A model generated the notes under the pieces. The model ran no database searches. It was given only the letters and a program-made list of their open reading frames with translations, and was not told the DNA's origin. DNA of 64,000 nt from contig NZ_FTMB01000009.1 in the NCBI RefSeq assembly GCF_900155885.1, positions 1-64,000 on the forward strand, in the 5' to 3' direction. This DNA is from Rhizobium sp. RU20A. GTDB taxonomy: Bacteria > Pseudomonadota > Alphaproteobacteria > Rhizobiales > Rhizobiaceae. Below are positions 62,905 to 64,000 of the stretch, in pieces (position 1 is the stretch's first letter; every line of letters begins with the position of its first letter). The position numbers and the translations under genes are program-made.

Positions 62905-63291
62905 TCAGGCAGGAAGAAGGGCGGGCGGCCCACGCGCCGAAAGCGCGCCGGTGCTGAGCGGGGGCGGCGCGGCAGCGGCAAAGGCCTCCATCCGGCCAAG
63001 GCTGATCCGGTCGGGGCCATCGAGCGCCAGCGGGCCGGGCCCGGGCAGAAGGAAGGTGGTCGGCAGGCAGCAGGCGAGGCATTTGCCATGCCCGCCGCCA
63101 TGGTCCGGCTCATCGTCGCCATCGAGGCAAAGGTCGGGAAGCGTGCCGTCCGGCAGGGTGAAGGCGGCCATGGAGGGCCCGGCCTTCACCGTGCGCGCCG
63201 CCACCGGCGGCCAGACCAGCGCCAGGCACAGCACCGCGACGGCGCAGACGATGCGCAGCCACAGCGAGCCCTTGGACGTCCTGTCGATCAT
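62905..63291 (-). CDS. Small secreted or membrane protein, DUF2946-like (paralogue of 19541-19948)
   Basis: The 128-residue protein starts at the ATG at 63291 (MIDRTSKGSLWLRIVCAVAV). It has one hydrophobic segment, then FTLPDGTLPDLCLDGDD, a His/Asp-rich stretch (DEPDHGGGHGK) and CLACC. The arrangement is the same as in the protein at 19541-19948, with added metal-ligand-like histidines. The family is of unknown function, often near copper or heme uptake genes. It sits divergent from an SDR gene and upstream of the Crp/Fnr gene on the same strand. Confidence 0.65.
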   Translation of the reverse strand: MIDRTSKGSLWLRIVCAVAVLCLALVWPPVAARTVKAGPSMAAFTLPDGTLPDLCLDGDDEPDHGGGHGKCLACCLPTTFLLPGPGPLALDGPDRISLGRMEAFAAAAPPPLSTGALSARGPPALLPA

Positions 63292-63415
63292 GCCGGTTCC
63301 CGGTTTCGTTCCAAACAGATAGGCGTTACGGTGTCTTACCGCAATGCGGCAGTTTGTCGGCAGACGGCGCACCCCGTTCATTTCGCTGTGACTGCAATGC
63401 GCGAAAGGAGTTCCC

Positions 63416-64000
63416 ATGTTCGATCTTTCCGGCAAGACCGCGCTCGTCACGGGCGGCGGGCGCGGGCTTGGCCTTGAAATGGCCAAGGCGCTGGCGCGGG
63501 CCGACGCGCGCGTCTTCATCAACGGCCGCGATGCGGACGCGCTCGCGGCAACCGTCGATGCCGCCGGTGCCGAGGGCGTGCGTCTGGAGGCGGTGGCCGG
63601 CGATGTGCAAGGAGACGCGGCGCGGATCGTTGCCGATGTCGTGGCGGCGGCTGGCGGCCTCGACATCCTCATCCACGGCGTCGGCGTGCGCGACCGGCGC
63701 GGCATTCGCGATCTGCCGGTCGCCGATTTCTCCCGCCTTGTCGAAACCGATCTCGTCGCCGCCTACGGCATGGCGCAGGCCGCGCTGCCGCATCTGGAGC
63801 ACGCGCCGGCGGGACGGCTGATCTTCGTCACCTCGATTGCCGCGACCCATGCCAAGCCCGGCGACCCCGCCTACACCGCTGCCAAGGGCGGGCTCGAGGC
63901 GCTGACCCGCTCGCTCGCGGTCGAGATCGGCGCCGATCGCCTCACCGTCAACGCCATCTCGCCGGGCTGGTTCGCCACCGAGACGAACCGGCATCTGGCC
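63416..64000 (+). CDS. SDR family oxidoreductase (partial, runs off the window)
   Basis: This short-chain dehydrogenase begins at the ATG at 63416 with AAAGGAG upstream; 195 residues are visible and the end lies beyond the window. The cofactor loop is VTGGGRGLGLEMA, followed by INGRDADAL (NADP-type arginine) and GDV. The NNAG motif is replaced by HGVGV, and the catalytic set is Ser in FVTSIAATHAKPGD and YTAAK. It resembles gluconate 5-dehydrogenase/3-oxoacyl-ACP reductase-type SDRs; the substrate is unknown. Confidence 0.9.
   Translation, partial: MFDLSGKTALVTGGGRGLGLEMAKALARADARVFINGRDADALAATVDAAGAEGVRLEAVAGDVQGDAARIVADVVAAAGGLDILIHGVGVRDRRGIRDLPVADFSRLVETDLVAAYGMAQAALPHLEHAPAGRLIFVTSIAATHAKPGDPAYTAAKGGLEALTRSLAVEIGADRLTVNAISPGWFATETNRHLA

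Noticed and set aside
1-64000. tRNA or rRNA genes, CRISPR arrays and insertion sequences.
   Set aside because: No conserved tRNA or rRNA segments, no regularly spaced short repeats and no transposase-like proteins were recognised.

Overview
The window looks like part of a secondary replicon (large plasmid or chromid) of an alphaproteobacterium of the order Hyphomicrobiales, most likely family Rhizobiaceae. Three things point there: a complete repABC replication and partition module at about 25.5-29.1 kb, intergenic palindromic repeats of rhizobial type, and a high-GC catabolic gene content (two tripartite tricarboxylate transporters, GntR/LacI/LysR regulators next to sugar-acid and amino-acid catabolic enzymes). 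The family assignment is an inference from sequence style, not from a search. I recognised no rRNA, tRNA, insertion sequence or CRISPR array.

Layout. 0.2-2.4 kb: a repA-repB pair without repC, with its own operator-like palindrome and a parS-like site. 2.8-6.6 kb: a MarR regulator and the proton-translocating transhydrogenase pntA-pntB. 7.1-10.7 kb: a LacI regulator divergent from a dihydrodipicolinate-synthase-family enzyme and an Nramp-fold transporter that lacks the usual metal ligands. 11.05-11.17 kb: an apparent small RNA gene made of three tandem hairpins, each with a CCUCCUCCC loop. 11.4-18.0 kb: tripartite tricarboxylate transporter I (tctC, tctB, tctA) with a DctB/DctD-type two-component system. 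18.0-25.4 kb: PepSY membrane protein, DUF2946-like protein, ExoD, a chemoreceptor, an acetyltransferase, a DUF922 protein and an MgtC-like protein. 25.5-29.1 kb: repA-repB-(ctRNA)-repC with an AT-rich putative origin inside repC.

29.1-34.7 kb: a diguanylate cyclase, pncB, a GntR regulator with a HypD-like deaminase, a DUF6481 protein and a cold-shock protein. 34.9-35.6 kb: a ParD/ParE-type toxin-antitoxin pair whose toxin is frameshifted. 35.7-39.3 kb: a hexuronate/pentose cluster (D-lyxose isomerase, SDR, GntR, divergent uxuA). 39.5-42.5 kb: LysR, a gamma-butyrobetaine-hydroxylase-like dioxygenase and a class II aldolase. 43.2-47.7 kb: a hypothetical protein, a TerC-family membrane protein, a DUF1127-like small protein and a second chemoreceptor. 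47.8-55.6 kb: transporter II (tctC, tctB, tctA), a periplasmic binding protein and a TctD/TctE-type two-component system, with a MazE/MazF-type module between them. 55.6-64 kb: a 40-residue ORF, an AcuI/YhdH-like reductase, a glycerate kinase, LtrA, a P1-family peptidase, SDRs, a Crp/Fnr regulator and a second DUF2946-like protein.

The genes form small regulator-plus-catabolic-operon units. Each is built from a regulator, an enzyme or transporter set, and a visible palindromic or repeated operator candidate in the shared intergenic region. The most interesting items are the three-hairpin small RNA, the duplicated repAB with a single repC, the Nramp-like protein with lost metal ligands in a sugar-acid-type operon, and the two TTT transporters each with its own class of two-component system and its own type of candidate binding site.
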